From Candidatus Woesearchaeota archaeon (GTDB lineage: Archaea; Nanobdellota; Nanobdellia; SCGC-AAA011-G17; JACQNH01), in NCBI GenBank assembly GCA_016203175.1, contig JACQNH010000081.1:1-23552 (forward strand): a stretch of DNA of 23,552 nucleotides. The letters run 5' to 3'. Below the pieces are notes generated by a model. The model saw only the letters and a program-made list of their open reading frames with translations, had not been told where the DNA came from and ran no database searches. Positions 7,431 to 15,415 of the stretch are shown piece after piece. A program made the position numbers and the translations under genes. How positions within the stretch are numbered: position 1 is the first letter of the stretch; the number at the start of each line of letters is the position of its first letter.

Positions 7431-7463
7431 TCGCAGGCGGACTCCTCCGGGACCGTCTGACGA
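7431..7463. other. GC-rich stem-loop downstream of the mazG-like stop
   Basis: The stem CAGGCGG (7434-7440), a two-base bulge, and TCC pair with GGA and CCGTCTG around a TCCG loop. TCG (7431-7433) and CGA (7461-7463) extend it past a single bulged A. This gives about 13 base pairs, mostly G-C, in an otherwise AT-rich region 3 nt after the stop. No T-run follows on the plus strand, so a classical terminator is doubtful. It may be an RNA structure, a 3' processing site or an element end. The rest of 7464-7529 shows nothing recognisable. Confidence 0.45.
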
Positions 7464-7529
7464 AAATAAGAAACAGAGGAGTAGCAGATTCATACAAAAA
7501 ACAGTTTGAACTTTTATAGAAAAAAGCGA

Positions 7530-8009
7530 CTAAATAGTTCCAAACTTTTCTCTTAGATCATCAATAGAATCATTGCTCAAATTCTTTATAACTAATTTCA
7601 TTTTCAAAACAAAGTCTTCAGCATTATTGAGTAATTCTTCAGCTATTTCTTTCGTGATTTCGTCTTTTTCCGTTGTCACATAATATTGTTTATCAATTCT
7701 TTCCTTCTTTGCGTCAGAAATTAATTTATACAATTCATCTTTCTCAAATAATAACTTCAGCAAAAGAATTGATCCTCCATGATTCTCACACTTAATGCCT
7801 ACTCTAAATAATAATGCAAGAAGCAAATTATACATGACATAATAAGACATTCCAATAGAATTTTCATAGAGATTATTCCGTAACAACAATTTGGCAGATT
7901 TCAAACAATTAGCCGATTTTTCTGAATAAGAGTCTTGAATCTCTTCTGATGGTTCAATTAATCCCAGCTTCTCTTCCTTTTTCAGTTTATTCAAGAATTT
8001 GTTTGTCAT
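7530..8009 (-). CDS. HEPN-domain protein, putative toxin of an MNT/HEPN pair
   Basis: A 159-aa all-helical protein resembling HEPN families paired with minimal nucleotidyltransferases. Conserved-looking elements: EKSANCLKSAKLLLRN (29-44), NSIGMSYYVMYNLLLALL (50-67), GIKCENHGGS (71-80), KKERIDKQYYV (101-111) and a final helix NNAEDFVLKM. Many HEPN toxins are RNases with an R-x(4-6)-H active site. I see no clear copy of it, so the protein may be inactive, use other residues, or act as a binding partner. The ATG (8009) lies inside the upstream MNT gene, overlapping it by 23 nt, which indicates translational coupling. Toxin function is inferred from the pairing, not shown. Confidence 0.7.
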   Translation of the reverse strand: MTNKFLNKLKKEEKLGLIEPSEEIQDSYSEKSANCLKSAKLLLRNNLYENSIGMSYYVMYNLLLALLFRVGIKCENHGGSILLLKLLFEKDELYKLISDAKKERIDKQYYVTTEKDEITKEIAEELLNNAEDFVLKMKLVIKNLSNDSIDDLREKFGTI

Positions 8010-8538
8010 AAAATATCTCGATTCCCCTGATAATTATATGATCTTTTATAATTTCTTTGATTAATGGAGACTTAGTATCAAATGAACCAATCTTAACACT
8101 AATTCTTGAATGTATATCTTCAATTATCTTTTTTACATTCCTACTTTTGGTTTCAATGTAAATATCAATATCACTATCCTTCCTTTCTAATCCTTTTGCA
8201 TAAGAACCAAAAAGAATTATTAATTTTTCATCGGACTTTTGTAATATTTCTTCAAATATAACACTCAATTCAGGATATTTCCATAGTAATTTGGCTAGCT
8301 TATGCAATTCCGCCTGTAAAATATAAGTACGTGAGACAAGATTCTCTTTTAGATAAAATATTTTATTCTTGCCTTCCTTCCTAGAATCAACTACATTCTC
8401 TTTCTTGAGATTATCGAGCTTCCTCAATATAGTAGAATGAGATTCGTTCAGCTTCTTAGCAATACCCCTCACATGATTATCTGCCTTTAACAATAGTTCA
8501 ATAACATCCATTTCTAAATTGTCTCTTTTTTGAACCAT
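7987..8538 (-). CDS. Winged-helix plus MNT nucleotidyltransferase, putative antitoxin
   Basis: A 183-aa fusion. Residues about 8-65 form a winged helix-turn-helix (HVRGIAKKLNESHSTILRKL as the recognition region). Residues about 100-175 are a pol-beta-type minimal nucleotidyltransferase with GSYAKG (111-116) and the metal-binding DSDIDIYI (121-128). In characterised MNT/HEPN systems the MNT protein neutralises its HEPN partner by transferring AMP; that role is assumed here. The frame stays open up to 8592, but a TATA box at 8561-8570 lies between those extra codons and ATG 8538, so 8538 is the start. Two TGAACCA direct repeats at 8531 and 8551 flank the start and suggest autoregulation by the winged helix. 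Confidence 0.8.
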   Translation of the reverse strand: MVQKRDNLEMDVIELLLKADNHVRGIAKKLNESHSTILRKLDNLKKENVVDSRKEGKNKIFYLKENLVSRTYILQAELHKLAKLLWKYPELSVIFEEILQKSDEKLIILFGSYAKGLERKDSDIDIYIETKSRNVKKIIEDIHSRISVKIGSFDTKSPLIKEIIKDHIIIRGIEIFYDKQILE

Positions 8539-8557
8539 ATGCACCAAATATGAACCA
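8531..8557 (-). promoter_or_regulatory. Candidate operator for MNT/HEPN autoregulation
   Basis: TGAACCA occurs at 8531-8537 and 8551-8557, 20 bp apart (two helical turns), between the TATA box and the first codons. A DNA-binding MNT product could bind here and block initiation. Inferred. Confidence 0.35.
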
Positions 8558-8560
8558 ATA

Positions 8561-8570
8561 ATATATAAAG
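8561..8570 (-). promoter_or_regulatory. TATA box for the MNT/HEPN operon
   Basis: CTTTATATAT on the minus strand, 23-32 nt upstream of ATG 8538. Confidence 0.6.
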
Positions 8571-8615
8571 ATTTCGGTTTTGTAAATGGCAACCCCTATT
8601 CAACTTTGACAGGAG

Positions 8616-8742
8616 ATTAAATTTTTAAACTAAATATCTTACTAATCCCATCCTGCATTGAAACACCATAAACTGCATCTCCTTCTGTAATAACTGTATC
8701 ATTATGGGAAACAACGAGATATTGGGCCCTTTTTGAATATTT
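8616..8742. repeat. smc 3' end, copy 2 (functional, right edge of island)
   Basis: Direct repeat of 6475-6600, 127 bp. This copy is in frame with smc and supplies its last codons and stop (8617-8619). The island boundary lies 1 nt past that stop. The intact reading frame here, against the frameshift in copy 1, is what selection on smc would produce. Confidence 0.9.
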
Positions 8743-11700
8743 AGCAATCAATTGGCTTAATAATGTAGAATTTGTTTTGTCCAAAGCAGCATCTACCTCA
8801 TCAAAGATATAAAAGGAAGCAGGCTCGCATTCTTGTATAGCAAATATAAAAGACAATGCAGTTAAAGTCTTTTCACCACCGCTTAAACTATTTAAATCTA
8901 AAAATTTTGAACCCAATAATTTAACTTTAACATCCACACCAGAATTAAATATATCTTCCTTATTTTCAATTTCTAAATATGCTTCCCCTTTATTGCTTAA
9001 ACTAGTAAATATCTCTTTAAAATACTTATTAATAACATTGAATGCTTTTAAAAACATTTCTTTCTTATTCCCCTCAATCTCATTCATTAATTCTAAAACC
9101 TTATCCTTTTCAGATTTCAAAGTTTCAACCTTCTCTAAAATTTTCTTATACTCTTCTTCCACAGTTTCAAATATCTCTAAAGCCCTCATATTAACATTTC
9201 CTAAACTTTGCAATTCTTTCTCAAACTCTTTAACAGAATTCTTTAATTCATCAATGTTTAAACCTCTTTTAATAACAGCATCTTTAAAATCCTCAAATTC
9301 TTTCTCTAAACCTTCTGCCTCAGCAACTACCTTAGCTCGGTCAATAGATAAATCATTCAATCTTTTTTCAAATTCTTTTATCCTTTTTTCCTCTAAATTA
9401 TAAATCTCATTTAGCTTCTTTATTCTTTCACTAATCTTATTTCTTGTAACAAATAATTCTTTATACTGCGCAAAGAAATCTCTCTCTAATTTCTCTTTAT
9501 TTTTCAATTCATCTTTATTATTTTTCAAGCTCTCTTTCAAAACATTAATTTCCAGATTAAATTGTTCAAATTCCTTATCACTCTGCTTTATAATTAAATT
9601 AGTTTTGTTTAATTCTGGTTTATATATAGAATCAATCTGTGTTTTTAAACCTTCAAATTGCGATGTTAAAGAGGCTATTCTTTCCCTTACTTCAGATTTT
9701 TCTTGTTGTAGCTTTAATAATTCTTCATTAACTTTTAGACTCTTGCTATTGCTTAATTTATTATATAACTCATTTCTTTTCTTCTTAAATGCATCTAAAG
9801 ACTTATTTAATTCACCAATGCTATTTTCTAATTCATTAAGCTCGTCCTTTTTCTCACCTAATTTATTCTTAATACCTTCACACTCATCAACAAATTTATT
9901 ATCTTTTGTAACTTCTAATTGCTGTTTAAGTTTTATAATCTCTCCTTCAACCTCAGCCTTAATCTTTCTTAAATTATTAATATCTTCTTCCTTACTTAAT
10001 CTGTTTTTTTCAATATCATTAATCAATTTTCTTTTATTATTAATCTCTTCTTCTAAAGATTTCATATCCAAAGTTAATTGTTTCTCATTAAACTGGAAAC
10101 CTAAAGATTTAGACCTATACCCCCCAATCATAGCACCAGAAGTCTCAACTAAATCCCCCTCTAAAGAAACCATTCTAACCCTTCCAACACCAACCTTTCT
10201 AGCCACATCTAAATTTTTAACAACTAAAGTAGAACCAAAAACATATTCAAAAACATTCTTAAATTTTTTATCAAAGGTTACTAAATCAATAGCAGGAGCC
10301 AAAACACCTTGAATGGATTTAAATCTTCCTAGTTGGTTTTCATTGGGTTTAATCTTATTTAATGGTAAAAAAGTAGCAACACCAGATTTAGTCTCTTTAA
10401 GTAAGTTTATGCATTTACTGGCAATTACCTCATTCTCAACAACTATACTCTTTAATCTCTGACCAGCAGCAACCTCTAAAGCTAAAGCATATTCATTATC
10501 AACAATGCCTAACTGGCTTATTGTTCCATAAATTTTTTTATCCTCTAATGACAATACTTTTTCAACAGCCCTATCACTGGATATTGTACTCTTAATAGTA
10601 ATCTGCTTAGCCCTTACAGAAGCTAATTTTTCCATAGAACTATTCAATAAATTCCTTAAAGATTCTAACTCAAAGCTAAGCTTGCTTGTCTCATTAATTT
10701 TATTTTTTAATTCTTGATCTTTAGCTTTAAAATCATTCTCCAAAGATTCTAATTTCTTAAACTTAATCTCTTGTTCTTTATTTAATTTTTGCCACTCTGA
10801 AATTTTTTTATTAATATCTTGTAAACTTAATTCAAATCTATTGCAGTCAGTTATTACAATTTGCCTTAAATTTAAAGATTTACTTAAAGACTTATCAAGT
10901 TTATCAATTTCAGATTCTATATCTTTAATCTCATTGCTTAATTGATAAACATCCCCAGTAGGACCATCGGTTAATTTATTTATGGATTTATTTAAACTAG
11001 TTTCTTTTTCTTTTAATTCACTAATCAATTTTTCAATATTAGAAATCTCCTTATTATAGTCATTAATTTTTACATTAATTTCATCTATATTATCTTTTAA
11101 TTGCCCTTTCCTAGCCTTTATCTTTTCAACCTCTGACTCACAAGTTTCTAATCTATTCGTAGCCTTGTATACATCATTTTTAGTAGTTTCAATAGATTTT
11201 TGTAATTCTATCTGTTCCTTTTCACCTTTAGTTTCAATATTTTTATTTATATTTTCTAATTCAAGTTCTTTATCAGAAATTTCTTTTTTGATTTCATTTA
11301 ATCTATCTTCAATAGCTTTAATTTTATTTCTCTGTTCATCAATCCTTTTTTCAATCTCATCCCTTTTATCATGTTTTTCTTTAATATAGGTGTGTAACAC
11401 AGTTCCTTTGCAATTTTTAATTTCATCTTGCAACTCTCTAAATCTTTTAGCTTGAGTTTTTTCCTTTCTTAATTCCCTTAAATAAGCATCTCTTTCAGCC
11501 AAAATAATCTCAACTTCAGCTAATTTTACTTGAACCTTCTCCAATTCATTCATTGCTTTCTGTTTTTTATCTTCATAAATAGAAATCCCAGAAATCTCCT
11601 CTATAATTCTTCTTCTTTCCTCCCCTTTCATCTGAGTAAAGGCAACTATATCCCCCTGTAAAACAATATTATGTCCATCAGGATCAATCTTAGCTGCATT

Positions 11701-13662
11701 TAAAACATCTAAAACCTGTTGCTTGTTCATCTTTTGGTCATTCAAGCTATAAACAGAAGTTCCATCATGTTTAACAACCCTGGAAATTTTTACATCATCA
11801 GCATTTACTGGAAATTCTTTTTTGGAATTATCAAAAACTATAGAACATTCAGCAAATTTAGCAGGCTCTCCACCCTTTCCACCATTATAAATCAAATTAG
11901 CAGATTTTTCAGCCCTCATTTCTTTCGCACTTGACTTTCCTAAAACAAAAGTTATAAGATCTATAATATTGCTATTATGAACAAAAATACCATCCCCAAT
12001 AAAATTATGATTTCCAGGAACCATTAAATCATAAACATAATCTACCTTTTCAGTCTTTTTAACTTCTACAACTTCATCCCAAAAGACATCAGAATCAGCT
12101 AACTTGACTAAAGGATACATTAAATTTACAATCTCCCTAAATCTAATTTCAAATTCTTGTTTTATAAGATCATAAAAATTTACTAAATTATTAGGTCTAG
12201 CATTGAACCTATTAGTTGCCCAATTAGTAGTTATATTTTGAGCACTTAATCCCATTGTTTGAGACGCACTTCTTCCGGATATATTCAAAACCTCCAAACA
12301 ATCAACTAAATAATTTTGATCCAATTTTATTTGGGTATAATGGTTTAACATAGAGTTTAATTTATATTCGAATAAATCCAAAATCTTTGCTAACCCATCT
12401 CTAGTTGGTAAACAAACATTTTCGCAATAAGCTGCAAGAATTGGGAACTCCTTTTTAAGCGGTTTTACTTTTATTCCAAGGAGAGAAACTAGTCTTTTAA
12501 TATAATAATTGCTCTCTCTAGGCAGTAAATCAATATTGGCATTGGTTTTAATTTCCTTACTAACGTGCAATTCTAAAATTTCTTTTTTATGTTTACATCT
12601 TAAGGGTATATTTATGTAAAATTTACTTAGATTATCATGCCCATAAATATAAAGTGAATAATAATCTCTTTTTATTTTTAATTTCGTATTTGTAGCCCAT
12701 TTTATTTTTCTTTTTATTACAGATAAAATACCAAATCGCAATAGCAATCTCTGCACTTGACTAGCTAATTCTTTATTCTTAGTGCAATATTCAATTACAC
12801 TTATATCCCTTCTTACACTTCCATCAGTATCAAACAAACCTGCTAAAAGATGCCTGATACAATCATTATCAGTACAAAAGAATATATCTGGAATCTTCTT
12901 TATACTACTGGTTATAAATTTCTTACAATCTTTAATAAATAAATTTCTTATCTCTTTAAAGTGATCTTTCCTATACAGAAAAAAAGAAACTATATTCTTA
13001 CCTTTTGAATGTGCACTTAATTTTATTTTTGGAAAACATTTTTTAACTAAATGTCTAAAATCATTTATTATTTCTAAGTCACTATTAACAAAACTTAGAT
13101 GATTTATTCCAAGATAACCATCACCTATTAAATAACCTAATAATCTTGATTTATCTTTATCAAAATTTAAATTTGGCTTAGTTTTTATCTCTCTAGGAGT
13201 CGCTATAAGATCCTTCTCTTTTAAATCCCTAAGTAATATGCTCTTTAACCTGCCATTCTTTAAGATCATTATAGGATGACACCCAGTTGCTTTAACCTCT
13301 CTACCGCTTCTAGTTTTTAAGTGATATAACTCTTCACCGTTTCTTTTAATAAACTTTGAAATATTTTTTTCCTCTAATTTCATTGTTATAGGATTAATAG
13401 ACAAAATAGAAATTCCATCAGCTTCACAATAAACACCATCTTTTAAAGTCTTTATTTCCCTATTGTCTTTTAATTTACTTTCAACAAGATCCCCTATTTT
13501 AATCTCCTCGCCTGTAGCTAAAGTTACTATAGTATTATAATCTGTCGATTTTCCAGAACCATTCGGGCCTATAACCAGATTAAACCCTTCTATAAGCTTA
13601 ATCTCCGTAGGTCTAGCAAAACTCTTAAACCCTTTAGCTGAAACACTTTTAATTAAAGTCAT
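8617..13662 (-). CDS. smc: Chromosome segregation ATPase SMC, interrupted by an intein
   Basis: The precursor is 1681 aa; removing a 525-aa intein leaves 1156 aa, a normal SMC length. SMC dimers organise and segregate chromosomes. Domains: N-terminal ATPase half with Walker A GPNGSGKS (32-39, split by the intein); a long heptad-rich coiled coil; a hinge near the middle of the mature protein (KKIYGTISQL, EVAAGQRLKSIVVEN); a returning coiled coil; and a C-terminal half with signature LNSLSGGEKTLTALSF, Walker B/D-loop FYIFDEVDAALD and switch VVSHND. The frame is open back to 13797, but that part overlaps the divergent gene. ATG 13662 begins the standard MTLIKSVSAKGFKSF and has GAGGGAC upstream. 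No scpA/scpB lies alongside. The last 126 bp are duplicated at 6475-6600. Confidence 0.97.
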   Translation of the reverse strand: MTLIKSVSAKGFKSFARPTEIKLIEGFNLVIGPNGSGKSTDYNTIVTLATGEEIKIGDLVESKLKDNREIKTLKDGVYCEADGISILSINPITMKLEEKNISKFIKRNGEELYHLKTRSGREVKATGCHPIMILKNGRLKSILLRDLKEKDLIATPREIKTKPNLNFDKDKSRLLGYLIGDGYLGINHLSFVNSDLEIINDFRHLVKKCFPKIKLSAHSKGKNIVSFFLYRKDHFKEIRNLFIKDCKKFITSSIKKIPDIFFCTDNDCIRHLLAGLFDTDGSVRRDISVIEYCTKNKELASQVQRLLLRFGILSVIKRKIKWATNTKLKIKRDYYSLYIYGHDNLSKFYINIPLRCKHKKEILELHVSKEIKTNANIDLLPRESNYYIKRLVSLLGIKVKPLKKEFPILAAYCENVCLPTRDGLAKILDLFEYKLNSMLNHYTQIKLDQNYLVDCLEVLNISGRSASQTMGLSAQNITTNWATNRFNARPNNLVNFYDLIKQEFEIRFREIVNLMYPLVKLADSDVFWDEVVEVKKTEKVDYVYDLMVPGNHNFIGDGIFVHNSNIIDLITFVLGKSSAKEMRAEKSANLIYNGGKGGEPAKFAECSIVFDNSKKEFPVNADDVKISRVVKHDGTSVYSLNDQKMNKQQVLDVLNAAKIDPDGHNIVLQGDIVAFTQMKGEERRRIIEEISGISIYEDKKQKAMNELEKVQVKLAEVEIILAERDAYLRELRKEKTQAKRFRELQDEIKNCKGTVLHTYIKEKHDKRDEIEKRIDEQRNKIKAIEDRLNEIKKEISDKELELENINKNIETKGEKEQIELQKSIETTKNDVYKATNRLETCESEVEKIKARKGQLKDNIDEINVKINDYNKEISNIEKLISELKEKETSLNKSINKLTDGPTGDVYQLSNEIKDIESEIDKLDKSLSKSLNLRQIVITDCNRFELSLQDINKKISEWQKLNKEQEIKFKKLESLENDFKAKDQELKNKINETSKLSFELESLRNLLNSSMEKLASVRAKQITIKSTISSDRAVEKVLSLEDKKIYGTISQLGIVDNEYALALEVAAGQRLKSIVVENEVIASKCINLLKETKSGVATFLPLNKIKPNENQLGRFKSIQGVLAPAIDLVTFDKKFKNVFEYVFGSTLVVKNLDVARKVGVGRVRMVSLEGDLVETSGAMIGGYRSKSLGFQFNEKQLTLDMKSLEEEINNKRKLINDIEKNRLSKEEDINNLRKIKAEVEGEIIKLKQQLEVTKDNKFVDECEGIKNKLGEKKDELNELENSIGELNKSLDAFKKKRNELYNKLSNSKSLKVNEELLKLQQEKSEVRERIASLTSQFEGLKTQIDSIYKPELNKTNLIIKQSDKEFEQFNLEINVLKESLKNNKDELKNKEKLERDFFAQYKELFVTRNKISERIKKLNEIYNLEEKRIKEFEKRLNDLSIDRAKVVAEAEGLEKEFEDFKDAVIKRGLNIDELKNSVKEFEKELQSLGNVNMRALEIFETVEEEYKKILEKVETLKSEKDKVLELMNEIEGNKKEMFLKAFNVINKYFKEIFTSLSNKGEAYLEIENKEDIFNSGVDVKVKLLGSKFLDLNSLSGGEKTLTALSFIFAIQECEPASFYIFDEVDAALDKTNSTLLSQLIAKYSKRAQYLVVSHNDTVITEGDAVYGVSMQDGISKIFSLKI
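11974..13548 (-). mobile_element. SMC intein with LAGLIDADG homing endonuclease
   Basis: A 525-residue in-frame insert in the P-loop, between GPNGSGK and SNIIDLI. It starts with Ser1 (STDYNTIVTLATGEEIKIGDLV is the block A region, given here by its ends STDYN and GDLV), has block B ATGCHPI (about 87-93), and ends VYDLMVPGNHNFIGDG then FVHN, with the penultimate His and terminal Asn needed for cyclisation. The +1 residue is Ser. Joining the flanks restores GPNGSGKSNIID exactly. Two endonuclease motifs are present, LLGYLIGDG (about 137-145) and LLAGLFDTDG (about 234-243), both with their catalytic acidic residues, so the homing function may be active. Unspliced SMC cannot bind ATP properly. Confidence 0.95.
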
Positions 13663-13735
13663 CTTTTCTAGTCCCTCTTTTTCTTTAAATCTATAAAAAG
13701 GATATTTAAAGTTATTGAAACATACCAAAACAAAA

Positions 13736-13743
13736 TATTTAAA
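13736..13743 (+). promoter_or_regulatory. TATA box for the lipoprotein gene
   Basis: TATTTAAA, 36-43 nt upstream of ATG 13779. This predicts a leader of about 10-15 nt carrying the GAGGTG ribosome-binding site (13770-13775). Confidence 0.45.
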
Positions 13744-13778
13744 AAGGATAAGGTAGTAATAACATCCTAGAGGTGAAA

Positions 13779-14405
13779 ATGATGAAAAAAATAACAATAA
13801 TAACTATTTTATTATTTCTATTAATACTTATCACAGCTTGTCAACAATATAAAGAATTTAAAACAGAACCTGCAGTTTATGAAATTGAAAAAGTTGAAGA
13901 GCCTATAAATAAGGCACCACAAGCAACAGAAAATGGAATTGCAAAATCTAGTGAAAGAATAACTATCCAAGATTCTACAGTTAAACCAGAAGAAAAATAT
14001 TTCACAGGAATGATCATCACAGCAGATGGCAGACGTTATAAAATAAAAATGGACGATAATGTAATCCAGCTAAGATTCTTTGACGAACCAGATAAATTTA
14101 AATCTTTAGACAGAGTCAAGTTCAGAATAGAAAATAGTGAAGTTTTAGACGTAGAATTAATTCAAGCCAGAGAAGAAGCAAAAACTACTATTCCTGAACA
14201 TGGCACAGAATTTGGTAGTGATATTGTTAAAAGTGGAACAGCCATTATAAGCAATTTAGATTCAGGTAATAGGTATAAAGCTAGGGATGAAGAAACAAAT
14301 AATAGACTAGCTTTTTACACAGAAGAATTTTTAGGCATTGGAGACAAAATTAGTTACCAATTGACGAGAAATGGTTTCGTAGTTAATGTAAAACGCATTA
14401 GCTAA
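13779..14405 (+). CDS. Putative lipoprotein, 208 aa, function unknown
   Basis: The N-terminus has a signal peptide (KKITIITILLFLLILITAC) with a lipobox-like LITAC, giving Cys21 as the probable lipid attachment site. An unstructured, charged linker follows (about 22-70). After it comes a beta-rich part (YFTGMIITADGRRYKIKMDDN and VIQLRFFDE; later KISYQLTRNGFVVNVKRI) that looks like a small OB- or SH3-like barrel. No family is recognised. GTG 13773 is possible, but GAGGTG at 13770-13775 is better read as the ribosome-binding site for ATG 13779 or 13782. The gene is divergent from smc across 116 nt. It converges on the HAD gene with 6 nt between, where a T-run could end both transcripts. Confidence 0.7.
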   Translation: MMKKITIITILLFLLILITACQQYKEFKTEPAVYEIEKVEEPINKAPQATENGIAKSSERITIQDSTVKPEEKYFTGMIITADGRRYKIKMDDNVIQLRFFDEPDKFKSLDRVKFRIENSEVLDVELIQAREEAKTTIPEHGTEFGSDIVKSGTAIISNLDSGNRYKARDEETNNRLAFYTEEFLGIGDKISYQLTRNGFVVNVKRIS

Positions 14406-14411
14406 ATTTTT

Positions 14412-14933
14412 TTATCTTGCCACAACGTTATTTAAATTCAATACCTTAAGAATTCCAAGTAAATTATCCTCATGCACTTCAAATTCATAATTCCCATCTT
14501 TTCCAATCATAAATGGCTTAACCTTTAAAAAATTTGCATCAACGCAGTTTATAGAACTATTATCAATCATTATAACCTCTCTAGGATCGACATTTAAACA
14601 TTCAGCTGCTTTAACAATAGATTTCTTATTTTTAATCAGACACTCGCTGCCTAAAACATATTTAAAATATTTACTTAAATTCAGCATCTTTAATTTAGCC
14701 TTTGTTATGTGTTTTGGCATATCAGAATAAGCAACCAAAATAAAATCTTTACTTACCTCATTTAAAAAATCAACTATCTTAGGCCTTGCAGCTAATAAGT
14801 AATCTTTCCCTAAATATTGAAATTTAATCCCATTAACCATGTTTAAGTCTCTTTTAAAATTTTTCAAAAAGAAAATAGGCTCTAAATTTAATAAAGTTTT
14901 ATCCACCCCCAAGATTAAATAATTTCCCCCCAT
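14412..14933 (-). CDS. FCP1-like HAD-superfamily protein with degenerate nucleophile
   Basis: A 173-aa protein with the order of motifs seen in FCP1/NLI-interacting-factor-like HAD phosphatases. Motif I region YLILGVDKTLL (5-15), RPKIVDFL (50-57), motif II VAYSD (67-71), a lysine-rich KNKKSIVKA (101-109) for motif III, and motif IV VIMIDNSS (120-127). Motif I should read DxDxT, but the first, nucleophilic Asp is Gly9 (GVDKT). That would abolish normal phosphatase chemistry. The protein may be a binding or regulatory relative. ATG 14933 has AGGTGA upstream and a TATA-like CTTTATATAC (14966-14975). The smc neighbourhood gives no clear functional hint. Confidence 0.7.
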   Translation of the reverse strand: MGGNYLILGVDKTLLNLEPIFFLKNFKRDLNMVNGIKFQYLGKDYLLAARPKIVDFLNEVSKDFILVAYSDMPKHITKAKLKMLNLSKYFKYVLGSECLIKNKKSIVKAAECLNVDPREVIMIDNSSINCVDANFLKVKPFMIGKDGNYEFEVHEDNLLGILKVLNLNNVVAR

Positions 14934-15002
14934 TAATTCACCTAAAAGAAAGAAATAACAATGAGTATATAAAGATTTTTAAAATCCTGAATATATTTCA
15001 AC

Positions 15003-15413
15003 TTACTCAACAATAATCTCATAATCCTTGTAATCTCCATTAAATACGTCTTTAATCCTTTTCAAATTTATTTTTTCTCTTCCGAATATCCTTCCCTTTT
15101 GTATATTATCTGTAGAAATAATTTTTATTTTATTACCCTCAACTATAACATCTTTAGGAATCAAAGGAAACATAATATTTCTTAAAAATATTGCTTTATC
15201 ATCATTAAACTCAATTACTTTAATAGATTTTCTAAACATTCCTGATAATCTCCTAACATTAATCCCATTCTTTCCAACTGCTTTGCCTGCTTGATGCTTT
15301 TCAACTATAAAAGTTATTGTAGAATTATCTAAAAAGCAATTCCTAACATCAGCCTTTGTCATTGCTGTAAATAGTTTAATATACTCCAAAGCCTCTTTAG
15401 TCAGTATTACCAT
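15003..15413 (-). CDS. nusA: Archaeal NusA-like KH-domain transcription factor
   Basis: 136 aa, the usual size of archaeal NusA, which has two KH domains and lacks the bacterial N-terminal and S1 parts. GxxG loops are VGKNG (about 46-50) and FGREK (about 111-115). It is thought to act with RNA polymerase in elongation and termination through RNA binding. It is the last gene of the polymerase operon, 2 nt after rpl30e. In many archaea rps12 and rps7 follow here; neither is present, so the operon is cut short at this point. Confidence 0.9.
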   Translation of the reverse strand: MVILTKEALEYIKLFTAMTKADVRNCFLDNSTITFIVEKHQAGKAVGKNGINVRRLSGMFRKSIKVIEFNDDKAIFLRNIMFPLIPKDVIVEGNKIKIISTDNIQKGRIFGREKINLKRIKDVFNGDYKDYEIIVE

Positions 15414-15415
15414 CT

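Larger units (their letters stand above)
6601..8615. mobile_element. About 2.0-kb accessory island inserted at the smc 3' end
   Basis: This is the DNA between the two direct copies of the smc terminal segment. Content differs from the flanking core genes: a CFI-box-like small gene, a GC-rich block, an inverted mazG-like gene, a GC-rich hairpin and an MNT/HEPN pair. No integrase, replication gene or terminal inverted repeats are present. It looks like a small element, or the remnant of one, that recombined into smc while preserving the reading frame to the exact stop codon. Element status is inferred from the flanking duplication and gene content. Confidence 0.6.

Noticed and set aside
8539..8592. 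Longer N-terminus for the MNT gene
   Set aside because: The extra codons contain the TATA box (8561-8570), which is correctly spaced for ATG 8538.
6475..8742. Ordinary insertion-sequence target duplication
   Set aside because: The duplicated segment is 126 bp, far longer than IS target duplications. The insert has no transposase or terminal inverted repeats.
9605..10312. Plus-strand open frame of 235 codons, and a shorter one at 8993-9403
   Set aside because: Both are antisense shadows of the SMC coiled coil, rich in Ser, Phe and Leu from complementing Lys/Glu codons.
13663..13797. Longer N-terminus for SMC
   Set aside because: It overlaps the divergent lipoprotein start and promoter, is unlike SMC, and the normal SMC start at 13662 has a ribosome-binding site.
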